Source: Bacillota bacterium (GTDB taxonomy: Bacteria; Bacillota; Clostridia; Oscillospirales; Acutalibacteraceae). From it: a stretch of 5,801 nt of DNA. Shown here piece by piece: positions 5,449 through 5,801 of this stretch. The notes under the pieces are model-generated. The model was not told the origin of the DNA and ran no database searches. It worked only from the letters and a program-made list of their open reading frames with translations. The stretch is from NCBI GenBank assembly GCA_023420245.1, contig JAEZWL010000119.1:1-5801 (forward strand). Reading direction: 5' to 3'. Both the position numbers and the translations under genes were made by a program. Every line of letters begins with the position of its first letter. Positions within the stretch are counted from its first letter, which is position 1.

Positions 5449-5801
5449 ATGATAAAAAGAATGATTTCTACACTGGTAGCAACAGTCTTAATATTGAGCG
5501 GAATTTTTGTAATGAATGCGCCCTCGGCCAAAGCTGCCGATGCCAAAACCGGCACCGGTCTTGCGGAACATGTTTTGAATGCACACAATGAAGGCTGGAA
5601 ATACAGATCCGGCTGTTACGGTCAGTTTGTGAACGGAAACCGCTCTACGGACTGTTCCGGTCTGATTAAGGCTTACCTTTGGTGGACCGATGAAAATTCC
5701 AATCCAAAACCAGGCGCGGTTGCGGTTGCGGGAAGTTCCGGTTCTATGCTGGGCTCCGCAAAAGTCAGCGGCACGATTAATTATTCGGATTCCTCCTCTT
5801 T
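5449..5801 (+). CDS. Secreted NlpC/P60 family peptidoglycan peptidase (3' truncated by window)
   Basis: A cysteine peptidase of the C40 (NlpC/P60) family, which cleaves peptide stems of the cell wall. 117 residues are visible before the window ends. Residues 1-29 are a signal peptide: a KR-containing start, a hydrophobic core (about 6-22) and an AKA cleavage site at 27-29. The mature part contains GWKYRSGCYGQ (49-59) and then STDCSGLIKAYLWW (66-79), the nucleophile motif with Cys69. The catalytic His and third polar residue should follow past the edge and cannot be checked. No SH3 or other wall-binding domain precedes the catalytic part, so any such domain would be C-terminal. The start ATG has GGGAG (5436-5440) eight bases upstream. 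The promoter region carries two WalR-like boxes, fitting control by cell wall stress or growth signals. A second cysteine, Cys56, sits 13 residues before the nucleophile. Confidence 0.85.
   Translation, partial: MIKRMISTLVATVLILSGIFVMNAPSAKAADAKTGTGLAEHVLNAHNEGWKYRSGCYGQFVNGNRSTDCSGLIKAYLWWTDENSNPKPGAVAVAGSSGSMLGSAKVSGTINYSDSSS

Noticed and set aside
5334..5588. An 84-codon minus-strand open frame across the NlpC/P60 promoter and signal peptide
   Set aside because: It is antisense to the promoter region and to the signal peptide coding sequence, and looks like a shadow.

Overview
The window looks like chromosomal housekeeping DNA of a low-to-mid GC Firmicute, most likely class Clostridia (an Oscillospiraceae/Ruminococcaceae-type genome). 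The grounds are the xseA-xseB-ispA gene order, Gram-positive style ribosome binding sites, a long pyruvate kinase with the extra C-terminal PEP-utiliser domain, and a VanY-like gene with a TTG start beside a secreted NlpC/P60 protein. The taxonomic guess is inference, not something read directly.

Layout: (1) 1-2042, plus strand: a tightly packed operon of xseA (5' end cut off by the window), xseB (ATGA overlap) and ispA (8-base overlap). These are exonuclease VII large and small subunits followed by a short-chain polyprenyl diphosphate synthase predicted to make farnesyl diphosphate. (2) 2043-2305: intergenic, with two stem-loops. The first looks like the operon's own terminator; the second is a strong bidirectional terminator shared with the convergent pyk. 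(3) 2306-4063, minus strand: pyk, a complete 585-residue pyruvate kinase, apparently monocistronic. (4) 4064-4246: AT-rich divergent promoter region. (5) 4247-5068, plus strand: a membrane-anchored VanY-like (peptidase M15B fold) protein in which nearly every expected catalytic position is substituted. (6) 5069-5448: a 380-base gene-free stretch. It starts at the preceding stop codon with a roughly 170-base imperfect palindrome with inverted terminal repeats (MITE-like). Next come AT-rich 12-base tandem repeats, then a promoter zone with four TGTWAH half-sites arranged as two WalR-type boxes. (7) 5449-end, plus strand: the start of a secreted NlpC/P60 peptidase, cut off by the window edge.

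How the genes fit together: the left part is DNA repair/recombination plus isoprenoid synthesis. Isoprenoid synthesis supplies the C15 precursor of undecaprenyl phosphate, the cell wall lipid carrier. The middle is glycolysis. The right part is cell envelope: a probable VanY pseudoenzyme followed by a wall hydrolase. No phage, CRISPR, rRNA or tRNA gene was seen.

The observations most worth following are the degenerate VanY active site, the WalR-like boxes in front of the NlpC/P60 gene, and the palindromic mobile-like element between them. I found no clear evidence of a wholly new multi-gene system.
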